DNA from: Candidatus Electrothrix rattekaaiensis
GTDB taxonomy: Bacteria; Desulfobacterota; Desulfobulbia; Desulfobulbales; Desulfobulbaceae
Direction: 5' to 3'
NCBI GenBank assembly: GCA_032595675.1
Contig: JAVQMD010000001.1
Span: 1,458,640-1,522,639 of the forward strand
Length of the DNA stretch: 64,000 bases
In this document: piece after piece, positions 17,929 to 26,571 of the stretch
Numbering within the stretch: the stretch's first letter is position 1
Layout: each line of letters starts with the position of its first letter
The notes under the pieces: model-generated
Databases searched by the model: none
The model's input: the letters and a program-made list of their open reading frames with translations, nothing else
What the model was told of the DNA's origin: nothing
Made by a program: the position numbers and the translations under genes

Positions 17929-19467
17929 ATGAAACACCATTTTACATTATTTGCCCTTTTTTTTCTGCTTCAGCTTCTCGGATGTCGTGAAGAAGAAAAA
18001 AAGGTTCTTCCTGTTCCATCTCCTGAAGTAACGTCAGCAGCGGTTAAGGAAACGCCGCCACCATCGCTGCCATCACCTCCAGATCCTGGTTGCCAAGCAT
18101 GCCATAGCAAAATACAGACAGACAGCTCCCATGATCTTGCCTGCACTGAATGTCACCAGGGAAATAACGAAACAAACGACAAGGAATTGGCTCATCAGGG
18201 CATGATAAGCCAGGCTGCAAGTCCAGAAAACATGCAGGCGACCTGCGGCAAATGCCATGCTGAACAGCTGGAGGGTTGCGGTCAGTCCGGGCATTTCACC
18301 ATGAGCAATGCCGTCAATCTGGTTCGGGAGCATTTTGATCTTTCTCCGCTGAACAGTCTGACAGAGATTCCAGAAGGTGAGGATCCCCCGCAGACCAAAG
18401 AGGAACTGGTGAATGATTTGCTCCGTCGCCAATGCCTGCGTTGCCATGTGTACAGTAAGGGGGACAACTACCCTTATGTCCGGCATGGCAGCGGATGCGC
18501 AGCCTGTCATCTTCAGTATACGGATGGCAAACTGACGAGCAGCAGGGAAGGGGAGCCCAACCATGCCTTTATCCGACCGGGGAAACGCCAATGCCTGAGC
18601 TGCCATTACGGCAACCATGTGGGCAGTGATTTTTATGGCGGCTATGAGCAGGATCATGATTGGTCGTACAGTACACCCTTTGCCACGAGGGCCCCTGTTC
18701 TCCGTCCCTACGGGATGGAATTACATAATCTGGTCCCGGATATCCATCAACAGCGCGGCATGACCTGTCTGGATTGTCATAGTGGTGCTGAGCTGGCCAG
18801 CAAAAAACCTGCTGTTCAATGTGTGGATTGCCATGCCCCTGATGCCTCTGATGATGCCTCTTCCTCCCTTGCCAATCTTCGTGCAGACGGGGATAAACTC
18901 CTCCTAAAAATTCAGGGCGACAATCAGGAGCGATTGATTCCGCGTTTGGAACATTCGGCCCATGCCAAGTATAAGGATCGTGTTGCCTGTCAGGTCTGCC
19001 ATGCCCAATGGACCTATAATGACCGGGCAACCCATTTACTGCTCAGCTACTCTGATGATGCCGATCCTTGGGAGCGTCTTGCTGCACAGTCTAGCTCTGA
19101 AGTGGAGCACTTTGTCGAGCATAACATGTACAGCGAGGAAGAACTGTTGCCCCCCTCTCTGCCTGATCAGATCAGCGGGAAACGAAAAGCAGGAATTTGG
19201 TATACTGGCTTTACCACACGTCGTTGGGAGGACATCTTGATTCTCAAAGACAAGGATGATATCATCAAAGTGTTTCGTCCAATTCTTGACCTTCGGCTTT
19301 CCGCTGTTGATGAGGACGGAGAAGTGCTTGTTGATTTTGACAACCTGACCGGAAAAGACAAGGGCCTGTTACCCTACACCCCGCACACCACTGGTCCGGC
19401 TGGCCTCTTTTATGAACAACGTTTCCTGCATCTTTTGCCCACACAAGATGCTGGGACAAAACAATAA
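17929..19467 (+). CDS. Nonahaem c-type cytochrome lipoprotein
   Basis: The 512 residues start MKHHFTLFALFFLLQLLGC, a lipoprotein signal with lipobox LLGC, so the protein is probably anchored to the periplasmic side of a membrane. Nine CxxCH haem motifs are visible: CQACH, CTECH, CGKCH, CLRCH, CAACH, CLSCH, CLDCH, CVDCH and CQVCH. All lie in the N-terminal three quarters, and the last 150 residues have none. An upstream TTG at 17884 would add 15 residues before the signal, so I chose ATG 17929. It probably carries electrons in periplasmic respiratory chains; partners are not identifiable here. An RlpA-like lipoprotein gene follows after 20 bp. Confidence 0.92.
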   Translation: MKHHFTLFALFFLLQLLGCREEEKKVLPVPSPEVTSAAVKETPPPSLPSPPDPGCQACHSKIQTDSSHDLACTECHQGNNETNDKELAHQGMISQAASPENMQATCGKCHAEQLEGCGQSGHFTMSNAVNLVREHFDLSPLNSLTEIPEGEDPPQTKEELVNDLLRRQCLRCHVYSKGDNYPYVRHGSGCAACHLQYTDGKLTSSREGEPNHAFIRPGKRQCLSCHYGNHVGSDFYGGYEQDHDWSYSTPFATRAPVLRPYGMELHNLVPDIHQQRGMTCLDCHSGAELASKKPAVQCVDCHAPDASDDASSSLANLRADGDKLLLKIQGDNQERLIPRLEHSAHAKYKDRVACQVCHAQWTYNDRATHLLLSYSDDADPWERLAAQSSSEVEHFVEHNMYSEEELLPPSLPDQISGKRKAGIWYTGFTTRRWEDILILKDKDDIIKVFRPILDLRLSAVDEDGEVLVDFDNLTGKDKGLLPYTPHTTGPAGLFYEQRFLHLLPTQDAGTKQ

Positions 19468-19487
19468 ACAGTAATCAGAGAAGAGTG

Positions 19488-20705
19488 ATGAGCACAACAA
19501 AATCATCTCGATGGAAGAGTATTTCCCTTACGCCTCTCCTGTTGCTCTGCCTGCTGCTGCTCGTGAACGGCTGCACAAGCAAGAAGCTTGCCACTGAACC
19601 CCAAGATGCTACTTCTGAGATTGAGGTGCTTCGGAAGCAAGAAGAAGAGAACAAAAAGGAAGAGCAGAAAGAGCGGAAAGAACAGGAAGACAAAGAAGTA
19701 GAGAAAAAGGACGGACAGCGAGAGGAGGCGGGACAGCAGGGCAAACAGCAGAAAAAAAAGAAGAAACTGAAGAAACGGAAAAAGCTCCCAGCAACCCAAC
19801 GTCCTTATGTTATTGAAGGACAGACCTATTTTCCCGTTCCTTCAGCTGAGGGCTATGAGGAAACAGGGTTGGCCTCTTGGTACGGTGATCCTTTTCACGG
19901 ACGCAAGACCGCCAACGGGGAGACCTATGATATGTACGGCGTGACAGCGGCTCATAAGACCCTGCCTATGAATACCATGCTCTTGGTGAAAAATCTGGCA
20001 AACGGCAAGACAACCACTGTTCGCATCAATGACCGGGGTCCTTTTGTTGACGGTCGAATTATTGATTTAAGCTATACCACAGCTAAAAAGCTAGGGGTTG
20101 TTCATCGCGGGACAGAGAAGGTGCAGATCATTGCACTTTGCGCAGCAGAAGAGCAGGGCACAGACCGGGAGCTTCTGGCCGGGTCTGATGAATATGATGT
20201 AGATGATGCGGGAAATAAGGAAGAAAGGGGAAAGGACCTGGAAATCCCAGTTCTTGCCGTGCAAGGTAAACAGGGCAAAAAGAAAAAATCCAAAGCACCA
20301 GCGCGAGTAACAGGTGCCATGTGCGCGGTTATCCGCCCAGATGGTAAAAAACAGCGGATCCGTCAAAATTTTGACAAGGGTAATTTTTACATTCAGGTCG
20401 GCTCCTTTGAGGAAAAAGCAAAAGCGAGCAAGCTGGCCCGTACTTTTGCCGCCAAGGGACGGAACGTGATTATTCAGAAGTTTGCCGCTGCCGGGACCAG
20501 CCTTTTCCGGGTACAGGTGTTCAGCAGCACCTCGTTAAAAGAGGCGAAAAAGCATAAAGAGAAGCTGGCTACGCAAGGCTTTGAGCATGCCTTTGTGATT
20601 GCAAGGGATAACAAGCCGCAGGGCAAGGGCAAGAAAAAAACAGCCCGGAAGGGCGGCAAGGAAAGCGGCAAGGGTTTGGCTGAAAAGATAGCGGCAAGTA
20701 ATTAA
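19488..20705 (+). CDS. RlpA-like septal-ring lipoprotein (DPBB + SPOR)
   Basis: The 405 residues have a lipoprotein signal (LLLLCLLLLVNGC) and a long Glu/Lys/Gln-rich region (about 45-105). A double-psi beta-barrel follows (ETGLASWYGDPFHGRKTANG ... VRINDRGPFVDGRIIDLSY), then a low-complexity linker and a C-terminal SPOR domain (GNFYIQVGSFEEKAKA ... FEHAFVIAR). RlpA proteins are lytic transglycosylases acting on stem-less peptidoglycan at division sites; SPOR binds such glycan. The retained Asp in NDRGPF and His in AAHKTLP suit activity. Start ATG 19488 follows a GTG. The gene is probably co-transcribed with the cytochrome upstream. Confidence 0.92.
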   Translation: MSTTKSSRWKSISLTPLLLLCLLLLVNGCTSKKLATEPQDATSEIEVLRKQEEENKKEEQKERKEQEDKEVEKKDGQREEAGQQGKQQKKKKKLKKRKKLPATQRPYVIEGQTYFPVPSAEGYEETGLASWYGDPFHGRKTANGETYDMYGVTAAHKTLPMNTMLLVKNLANGKTTTVRINDRGPFVDGRIIDLSYTTAKKLGVVHRGTEKVQIIALCAAEEQGTDRELLAGSDEYDVDDAGNKEERGKDLEIPVLAVQGKQGKKKKSKAPARVTGAMCAVIRPDGKKQRIRQNFDKGNFYIQVGSFEEKAKASKLARTFAAKGRNVIIQKFAAAGTSLFRVQVFSSTSLKEAKKHKEKLATQGFEHAFVIARDNKPQGKGKKKTARKGGKESGKGLAEKIAASN

Positions 20706-20746
20706 TCCAACAGGAAAGTGTCTTATTCTTCCTTGCCGGGAATGCC

Positions 20747-20776
20747 GTACGGGGGCACGGCACGCCGTGCCCCTAC
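20747..20776. repeat. GTAGGGGC palindromic element
   Basis: GGGGCACGG (20752-20760), loop CACG, then CCGTGCCCC-TAC (20765-20776) form a 9-bp perfect stem. The arm sequence and the CACG loop match the copy inside the STAND gene at 47265-47292. It lies between two convergent genes, where it might double as a terminator, but no T run follows it. Confidence 0.8.
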
Positions 20777-20803
20777 TTTTAACCCGCAGAAACGGCCTGA
20801 TAA

Positions 20804-21970
20804 TTACAGGGTCAGGCTCTTCTTGGCCACCGGGTAGGCTTTCTCATTCACCCCGTCTTCAGGAATCCCAAAGCCCTTCATTGCCTTGGGCGGGAACAGG
20901 CGGTAGATCAGCATCACATCCACTTGGCTGATTGCTGGGTCTGCAAGCGGATAGATGATCTCTCGTATCTCTTCGGCCTTGAGTCGTGTATCAAAGGCAA
21001 CAGCCTCTGCAGCCCAGGACGGTACTCCGACTTTTTCTCCAGCTTTAAACGCCTTAAAAAACAGGGCCTGCTTATCTTCCAGTGGACTTTCTTTAAAGTT
21101 CTCCCAAACCTTTTTACCGTCCTTATCCTTGGCAACCACCTTAACAAAGGCTATGCGCATGGGATTGGTTGAAGGAAAGGTATGCTTGATCATATTTTTT
21201 ACGGTCACCACAAGGCTGCGCTCTTCGCCTTCAGAGGTGATTTTCGCATCAAGGGTTGCTGCTTTTTTTAGCATTTCTATATCATGGCCGCCAGGCATTT
21301 TATGCGAACGATGGGTCTTGCCTTGGGTACCTACGGTAGCTCTGCCTTCGACTTCAGGCATATGGCATTCAAGGCAATTCCCCTGCGCCTCGTCCTTCAT
21401 CATACAGATCGGCACCTTTTTTCCGTTCAGCTTATGGCTGTGACAACCCATACAGCTTTTACCCTCTGCAAATAAATCCGATTGCCCTGTTTTATGGGGA
21501 AGGTTTTCTTTGGTGGGCCTGCTGGTATGAAAGGCACCGTCCTTATTGAGCCGATACTGATTGAACATCTCTTTCTCGATAATGGATTCAACACGATGGC
21601 AGAAGGTACAGCCCGTGCCCTCGGTGTGAGTCCAATTTGAGTTGTCCGGCTCCGCTGTACCGGTCATCAGCTCCTTGATATTATCCGCCATAGGAGTATG
21701 GCAGTTGGCACAATGATAATTACCTTTTTTGCCTTTTTCTTCCATGGCCTTGAGAAAGGCCTGATGAACCGCCCCGTGGGCCGGATCTTTGAAGGTTGAT
21801 GATTTGGCGTGAAATGACTCCTGCCATTCCTTATAGATGGTGGGATGGCAGGGAGCGCATTCTTTAGATTTTGCCAAAGGGACAGCACCTTCAGGGAGCT
21901 CATGGCTGTATCCGACAGTCGAACAGCAGAGCACAGAGCAAGAGAGCAGCAACAGGGAAAGATGCTTCAT
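20804..21970 (-). CDS. Pentahaem cytochrome c (c554-like)
   Basis: The 388 residues have a cleavable Sec signal (MKHLSLLLLSCSVLCCST) and five CxxCH motifs: CAPCH, CANCH, CTFCH, CMGCH and CLECH. The start of the mature protein (AKSKECAPCHPTIYKEWQES, then FHAKS) is typical of the cytochrome c554/NrfB-like superfamily. The last 150 residues are haem-free and beta-rich (SLVVTVKNMIKHTFPS), as in multidomain c554 relatives. It is periplasmic and probably an electron carrier or small redox enzyme; no substrate can be read from the sequence. AAGGAG lies upstream of the ATG. It is convergent with the RlpA-like gene. Confidence 0.88.
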   Translation of the reverse strand: MKHLSLLLLSCSVLCCSTVGYSHELPEGAVPLAKSKECAPCHPTIYKEWQESFHAKSSTFKDPAHGAVHQAFLKAMEEKGKKGNYHCANCHTPMADNIKELMTGTAEPDNSNWTHTEGTGCTFCHRVESIIEKEMFNQYRLNKDGAFHTSRPTKENLPHKTGQSDLFAEGKSCMGCHSHKLNGKKVPICMMKDEAQGNCLECHMPEVEGRATVGTQGKTHRSHKMPGGHDIEMLKKAATLDAKITSEGEERSLVVTVKNMIKHTFPSTNPMRIAFVKVVAKDKDGKKVWENFKESPLEDKQALFFKAFKAGEKVGVPSWAAEAVAFDTRLKAEEIREIIYPLADPAISQVDVMLIYRLFPPKAMKGFGIPEDGVNEKAYPVAKKSLTL

Positions 21971-22027
21971 GATCAGATTCTCCTTGTGTTAATTTTTATT
22001 TTTATATCTTTCCTTTAAAATCGTAAA

Positions 22028-22047
22028 ACCGTTTCGCATGAAACGGT
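22028..22047 (-). terminator. Possible terminator of the M24 peptidase gene
   Basis: ACCGTTTC (22028-22035) and GAAACGGT (22040-22047) form a perfect 8-bp stem with a 4-nt loop. On the minus strand it is followed by TTT and a T-rich stretch. It lies downstream of the gene ending at 22080. Confidence 0.55.
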
Positions 22048-22079
22048 AGACGTTGTCGTTCTAAAATTTTAGAGATATT

Positions 22080-23177
22080 TTAGAGATCCAACCCGGTGGT
22101 GTCTTCGTTGAGCAACTCGCAACCGTCCTCCCGGACAACGGCCATGTTTTCCAAACGGATTCCTCCCCATTCAGGGAGGTAGATACCAGGTTCAATAGTA
22201 ACGATCATGCCAGCCTGGAGTTTTTTTCTGTTCCTTGGTCCTAATCCAGGTGCTTCGTGAACAGCCAGCCCAACTCCGTGCCCCAGACTGTGTCCGAAAA
22301 AATCACCATATCCAGCATCCACAATGACCTTGCGGGCCGCCTGATCAACTTCACGACACACTGCCCCGGCCCGGAGAGCCTTGATACCGGCCAGCTGGGC
22401 CTTGCGCACTACCCGCAGGCGTTGGAGAAATTTTTTCTTAGGTTTACCGACAACAACAGTACGGGTCATATCGGAACAATATCCATCTAGGACCAAGCCC
22501 ATATCAATCAGAACGATCTCGCCGTCCTGCAAAACTCGATTGGTAGGTACGGCATGGGGTTTTGCCGCATTGCTGCCAAAGGCAACAATCGTCTCAAAGC
22601 TTGGTCCCTCGGCCCCCATCTTCCGCATGGTCTGCTCTAAGGCCAAGGCTATTTCAATCTCAGTCATACCCGGAACAATGGTTTTATGGATGACCTGAAA
22701 TACCTGTTCGTTTAAGAGGACAGATTGCTTGATGAGCTGAATCTCTTCTTCGGTCTTGATCACCCGCATCCGTTCCACCAAATCAAGCAACGGAACCAGT
22801 TCCACCTTGATCTTTCCTGTTATCTTCTCCAGCTTCTTCACCGATGAATGGAGAAAATAATGGCTTTCAAAGCCAAGGCGTTGTACCTTCAGGGCCGGTA
22901 GCAGTTTCTTGAGTAGAGCAAACAAGCCCTTGCGGTAGACCTCTACTGTAAAGCCTTGCGCTTCTTCCTCTGCCTGCAAGGAAAACCGGGAGTCCGTCAG
23001 GAGCCAAGGCTTCCCTTTTTTCGGGATCAGCAACACCCCGGAGCTTTCCTGAATACCGTGGTCAGCAGCGGTGTAGCCGCTCAGGTAGTGCCGATTATGC
23101 GGCTCCGTGATAAGGACGGCATCAAGTTTGCGTCTTTGCAAACTCTTCTGAATTTTTTTTACGCGTTGTTTGGCCAT
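22080..23177 (-). CDS. M24 metallopeptidase (Xaa-Pro peptidase type)
   Basis: The 365 residues comprise a creatinase-like N-terminal domain (about 1-130) and a pita-bread M24 catalytic domain. All five metal ligands are visible: IDMG and SDMTRT (Asp), GHGVGLAVHE (His), VTIEPGIYLP and GIRLENMAV (Glu). It should hydrolyse Xaa-Pro bonds at peptide N-termini in the cytosol. Length and motif order fit PepQ/YpdF-type enzymes rather than the longer PepP. The next gene downstream on the same strand is separated by a hairpin. Confidence 0.92.
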   Translation of the reverse strand: MAKQRVKKIQKSLQRRKLDAVLITEPHNRHYLSGYTAADHGIQESSGVLLIPKKGKPWLLTDSRFSLQAEEEAQGFTVEVYRKGLFALLKKLLPALKVQRLGFESHYFLHSSVKKLEKITGKIKVELVPLLDLVERMRVIKTEEEIQLIKQSVLLNEQVFQVIHKTIVPGMTEIEIALALEQTMRKMGAEGPSFETIVAFGSNAAKPHAVPTNRVLQDGEIVLIDMGLVLDGYCSDMTRTVVVGKPKKKFLQRLRVVRKAQLAGIKALRAGAVCREVDQAARKVIVDAGYGDFFGHSLGHGVGLAVHEAPGLGPRNRKKLQAGMIVTIEPGIYLPEWGGIRLENMAVVREDGCELLNEDTTGLDL

Positions 23178-23210
23178 AGGTTTGTTTGTAAGATGCGCAG
23201 GGCTCCCTTC

Positions 23211-24050
23211 CTACTGGTTATCTTTTCGTTGTTTTTTCTCTAAATACTGCCGAAGCTCTTCAGCGGAAAATTTGTTCAATACTTCATCCAGAGAAAGCCC
23301 TTTGAGTCGGTCATCAGGTGAGAATCTGTTCAACACCTCATCCGTCGAAAGTCCCCTAAGCCGATCATCCGGTGAAAGCACCCCCAGATGTTCTTTAACA
23401 TAATCTTTTTTGAAATCTTCCATCGTGTATGCCATAGGTATTCCCTCCAGCTGATAATTCTCGAACAGCCTGTTCAGCACTGTGCTGATTTCCTGTGTTT
23501 TTCCTCTGTACTGACGGGCAGCGAACTCAATTTCTCCGGGAATGCCGCTGAACAGATGCCAGATCGCGTTGTGTTTTGCGTGTGGAATCTCGTTCAGAAC
23601 GATCAGCCGGATATTATCGCTCCCTCTGTGTATATCGTAAACACCGTCCTGAACTTTTGTCAACTCCAGCTGCGACGAGAGTTTCTTCGGATATCTGGTG
23701 CTGACGCCGTAGAGCTGAAACTGATCTTCTGGATACAGGTCGCTGAAAGACGGACTGATCTGCTTGCGGTAGTTCACATAATGGCCTGTCAGTTCTTTCA
23801 TGGCCCAGTCGTCCAGCGGTTCCCTGATTGACTTGAAGGTGAGCAGGTTGTGTTTCTTCATCCCCTCCAGTCCATCCGGCAGGGGATGGATGAGTCCGCC
23901 TGAATCCTGACGCAGGATGATAATGTCCAGCAGCTGTCTTTTCATAGACAGGTCTTTTTCCAGTTCCACGTTCCAAGCCGAACCGGTAAAGAAATCTGTG
24001 AAGATCAACCCGAGCAGTCGGTGCCAGTCTATCTTTTGTTGTTGTATCAT
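23211..24050 (-). CDS. PD-(D/E)XK-type nuclease-like protein with C-terminal repeats
   Basis: The 279 residues start MIQQQKIDWHRLLGLIFTDF. I prefer this ATG (24048-24050) to one 171 bp upstream, whose extra sequence looks non-coding. The N-terminal motif NVELEKDLSMKRQLLDIIIL resembles the acidic core of Rpn/PD-(D/E)XK recombination-promoting nucleases that are often mislabelled transposases. The C-terminus has duplicated units (LSPDDRLRGLSTDEVLNRF / FSPDDRLKGLSLDEVLNKF), a feature of these proteins in cyanobacteria and deltaproteobacteria. It lies 33 bp upstream of the M24 gene and downstream of the caspase pair. Confidence 0.65.
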   Translation of the reverse strand: MIQQQKIDWHRLLGLIFTDFFTGSAWNVELEKDLSMKRQLLDIIILRQDSGGLIHPLPDGLEGMKKHNLLTFKSIREPLDDWAMKELTGHYVNYRKQISPSFSDLYPEDQFQLYGVSTRYPKKLSSQLELTKVQDGVYDIHRGSDNIRLIVLNEIPHAKHNAIWHLFSGIPGEIEFAARQYRGKTQEISTVLNRLFENYQLEGIPMAYTMEDFKKDYVKEHLGVLSPDDRLRGLSTDEVLNRFSPDDRLKGLSLDEVLNKFSAEELRQYLEKKQRKDNQ

Positions 24051-24225
24051 GTTGGCCCCCGAGTATAAACAATTCTTCCGCGTTGCAGCACCGTTCCGAC
24101 CTTGCCAATCATGACACGGAACAAGGTTTTTGTCATCATTAGGCAGAAAAGGGTCGTTCTTCCTTGATGCAGAATGATCCGTACCTATCGCAGCATCACT
24201 CAGAGGCTGGAAAAATAACAAAGCA

Positions 24226-24400
24226 GTGCTCCTTGATGACTTTTCCGTGCTCCTGCATGAGTTTTCACCGCTCCTCGGCCATTTTTCCGTGCTTCTGTAT
24301 GATTTTGCCGTGCTGCTCTGTCATTTTGCCGGGCTGTTTGGCCGTTTTTCACCACTCCTTTGTGGTTTTGCTCTCCTGTTTCGTCATTTTTCCAGGCTGC
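24226..24400. repeat. Degenerate 21-bp tandem repeat
   Basis: Eight full 21-bp units start at 24226, 24247, 24268, 24289, 24310, 24331, 24352 and 24373, with a partial ninth. The typical unit reads GTGCTCCT-GCATGA-TTTTCC. On the minus strand each unit translates as a heptad such as GKMTEQH or GKIIQKH, but TGA codons break the frame in units 2 and 6. The block fills much of the 24051-24439 gap between the caspase and nuclease genes. It is either a minisatellite or a decayed heptad coiled-coil coding region. Confidence 0.75.
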
Positions 24401-24439
24401 GCAACAGGAACAACAAAGGCCGCAGTAACACCCCGTGCA

Positions 24440-26164
24440 TCACTGTCCGTCGCGCACCAGCCGCACCGCATAGTGGTAGTTGCGGCTGTCGGCGCTGGAA
24501 ACGCCGAAGTTAAAACGGACGTACCATGCGCCATCCGAGTTGACGGTACTCGGCGAACCGGACCAGAACCACGTTGCCTCAGTATTCGGAAAAGCCTGCT
24601 GATTGATCGTCGGTGTTTCATAACCATCCTTGCAGTAGTCGTCATATTTTTCTTTCCCCTTGCTGCAATATACCAAGGTTTTCAGTTCATTAATGGTTGG
24701 CAGCCGCCAATCAGCATAGCCTGCATATTCAACATCCTTGAAACGCTGCATCGCATCATTCCATTGATAGCTTTCTACCTTGCCATCTTCGCAGTTATCA
24801 CCGGACAAACCTTCTGCACAGCGTTTCCACATCAAACCGGTTTTCGTGTCCGTTATCGTACCGTCGCCGTGATCAATATATTGCCCGATTGTTCTGTCCT
24901 TCTGCGGCATTTTTTCAACTTTAGGCAGGGGCTGTAACATTATCGGTGACGAAGCAATTTGCTGAGTCTCCGGGCGAGACTCCCATTGTTTCAAACTCCA
25001 CCACCCAATTACAACAATAAAGCCTGCAAAAACAAAACGCGAGAGCAGGTCGGCAAAAACATCGTGAAGCAACCAGTTCCATAAATTCTTTGTGCTGCTT
25101 GGCGTGTCCTTATCGCCCGATGTACCTTTTCCGACAACCGATGTACCCGTAGATTTCACCTGCTGCCCGGCAACTTTCTCTGCCAGCTTATCGGGTTCAT
25201 CCCTCCCGGCAAAAGCTATCCGCATCCATTGGACAATGAAATCAGCCGGGCGAATTTTCTCGGCAACAAGCTGTTCAAGCAGAGAAGACTGTTCCTGCTC
25301 TCCTTCGGTCAGATCCTCTGCCGCCAGAATCCGCATCGCTTCCGTAATAAGATGATCAGGCAGCGCGTCCTGGGCACCAAGTCCGTACAGCCTCTGTCTG
25401 ATTTTTTGCAGCCGCTTTTTCTTTGATTCTTTCCCGCTCCGCGAAATAATCAGCTTCCCCTTGACATCCTGCCCCCATTGCATGGGTTCCTGCGCCCCTT
25501 CCTCCCGCACCTTTGCATGGACATAGTCGTATAACTCCTGCATGTCCACAAAGCCGTCTTCATTCTTGTCCGCCTCCCCGGAGCGAATCCCCTGGACAAG
25601 ATGCTTGGTGAACAGGCCGTACTGATCCCCCTCCTTTTCCACTGCCGTCTGCACGGAAGACGAAGCAGTCATGATAAAGGTGCCCTCTCCTTGGGATATG
25701 CTCCGCAATTCCCCGTCAATGCCGCCCTTGGTCGGGGCAAACTCCTCTCCTGCCGCGCCGCTGAAACAGCAGTCCAGGAGCAGGATCTTCTTGCGTGAAT
25801 AGGAGAGATCAAAATACGACTTGATGGTCGCGGCCCGAACGGACGTGGCTTCAAGAGCCTTGCAGTCGGTATTGGCTGTTGCAAGACAGAGATGGCCCAG
25901 CCGGTTCAGTTTGCCGTGGCCGGAAAAATAGATCAGGATTAGATCATCCTTTTCCGCGTTGACCAAGACGCTGTTCAGCGCAGGTCGAATTTTATCACTC
26001 GACGCATTCCTGAACACAAAGGTCTCGGTAAAATTACCGAAATCAGGCGAGGATAAAATCGCATCCAGGGCATCAACATCATTTTCCGGGCAGCGCAACC
26101 GGGTCAAACCGGATTCCGTTGAATACTCGCTGCTCGCAATGAGGATGGCGTACTTTTCAGGCAT
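24440..26164 (-). CDS. Membrane-anchored bacterial caspase with EF-hand loop and DUF1566 domain
   Basis: The 574 residues start MPEKYAILIASSEY; the ATG overlaps the upstream gene by 8 bp. Residues 1-240 are a caspase-like (C14) peptidase with His H83 in YFSGHGK and Cys C133 in LLDCCFSG. A complete EF-hand-type calcium loop (D199 to E210, DKNEDGFVDMQE) sits in the p10-like part. A helical linker (250-335) is followed by one membrane helix (about 370-392, FVFAGFIVVIGWWSL). A DUF1566/Lcl-like domain follows (432-574; DGTITDTKTGLMWKRC, WRLPTINELKTL, WFWSGS, AWYVRFNFG), which has a C-type-lectin-like fold and would be periplasmic. This suggests a sensor/effector that crosses the membrane. Confidence 0.9.
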   Translation of the reverse strand: MPEKYAILIASSEYSTESGLTRLRCPENDVDALDAILSSPDFGNFTETFVFRNASSDKIRPALNSVLVNAEKDDLILIYFSGHGKLNRLGHLCLATANTDCKALEATSVRAATIKSYFDLSYSRKKILLLDCCFSGAAGEEFAPTKGGIDGELRSISQGEGTFIMTASSSVQTAVEKEGDQYGLFTKHLVQGIRSGEADKNEDGFVDMQELYDYVHAKVREEGAQEPMQWGQDVKGKLIISRSGKESKKKRLQKIRQRLYGLGAQDALPDHLITEAMRILAAEDLTEGEQEQSSLLEQLVAEKIRPADFIVQWMRIAFAGRDEPDKLAEKVAGQQVKSTGTSVVGKGTSGDKDTPSSTKNLWNWLLHDVFADLLSRFVFAGFIVVIGWWSLKQWESRPETQQIASSPIMLQPLPKVEKMPQKDRTIGQYIDHGDGTITDTKTGLMWKRCAEGLSGDNCEDGKVESYQWNDAMQRFKDVEYAGYADWRLPTINELKTLVYCSKGKEKYDDYCKDGYETPTINQQAFPNTEATWFWSGSPSTVNSDGAWYVRFNFGVSSADSRNYHYAVRLVRDGQ

Positions 26165-26531
26165 CGTCACCGAGCTGCTTGATCGCCTGAGTGATCTGCT
26201 CAAGCTGACCCGTCCTGAGATGTTCGGCCTCAAGGGTGATTTTCCTGCCGTCCGCCTTTTCTATCACAATGCGGAGTTTAGGTGTCCGCTCGACATAGGC
26301 TTTCAGTACGGGCAGCAGAGCCGCAAAAGCACCGCCGGCGGAACCGACAGCGGCAAGGATGATCTGCCCGATGGTCATTGCATCGCCTTTTGTGCCGAGG
26401 TTGCCGATTTCTTCGGGCAATCGCGCTGTCAGCTCGGTTTCCTGATTGATCGTCCGGGTCAGAGCAAAGGTCAGCTCCTGAAGATCTTCTTCGGACATCC
26501 CGCTATGGCGGAGAGAGAGTTTCGCGTTCAT
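26157..26531 (-). CDS. EACC1-like effector-associated protein
   Basis: The 124 residues have the layout of the EACC1 (effector-associated constant component 1) family: an N-terminal acidic helical part (SEEDLQELTFALTRTINQET), a hydrophobic Gly/Ala-rich segment (IGQIILAAVGSAGGAFAALL) and a C-terminal beta unit with a basic-polar stretch (LRIVIEKADGRKITLEAE), ending in a helix. EACC1 genes are found beside peptidase effectors in bacterial conflict systems (family knowledge). Here the gene directly precedes and overlaps the caspase gene, so the two are translated together. Its exact role as adaptor or trigger is inference. Confidence 0.7.
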   Translation of the reverse strand: MNAKLSLRHSGMSEEDLQELTFALTRTINQETELTARLPEEIGNLGTKGDAMTIGQIILAAVGSAGGAFAALLPVLKAYVERTPKLRIVIEKADGRKITLEAEHLRTGQLEQITQAIKQLGDDA

Positions 26532-26571
26532 GATTTTTCAGCCGGAAAAGGGGGGGATGAGGAACGCCTCA

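Noticed and set aside
24226-24513. Plus-strand frame encoding heptads such as DFSVLLH
   Set aside because: Open only because it reads the 21-bp repeat; it lacks a ribosome-binding site and runs into the caspase gene's antisense.
24440-26164. Diversity-generating retroelement target (DUF1566 resembles variable C-type-lectin proteins)
   Set aside because: No reverse transcriptase, template repeat or accessory gene is seen in the window, and no VR/TR pair was noticed.
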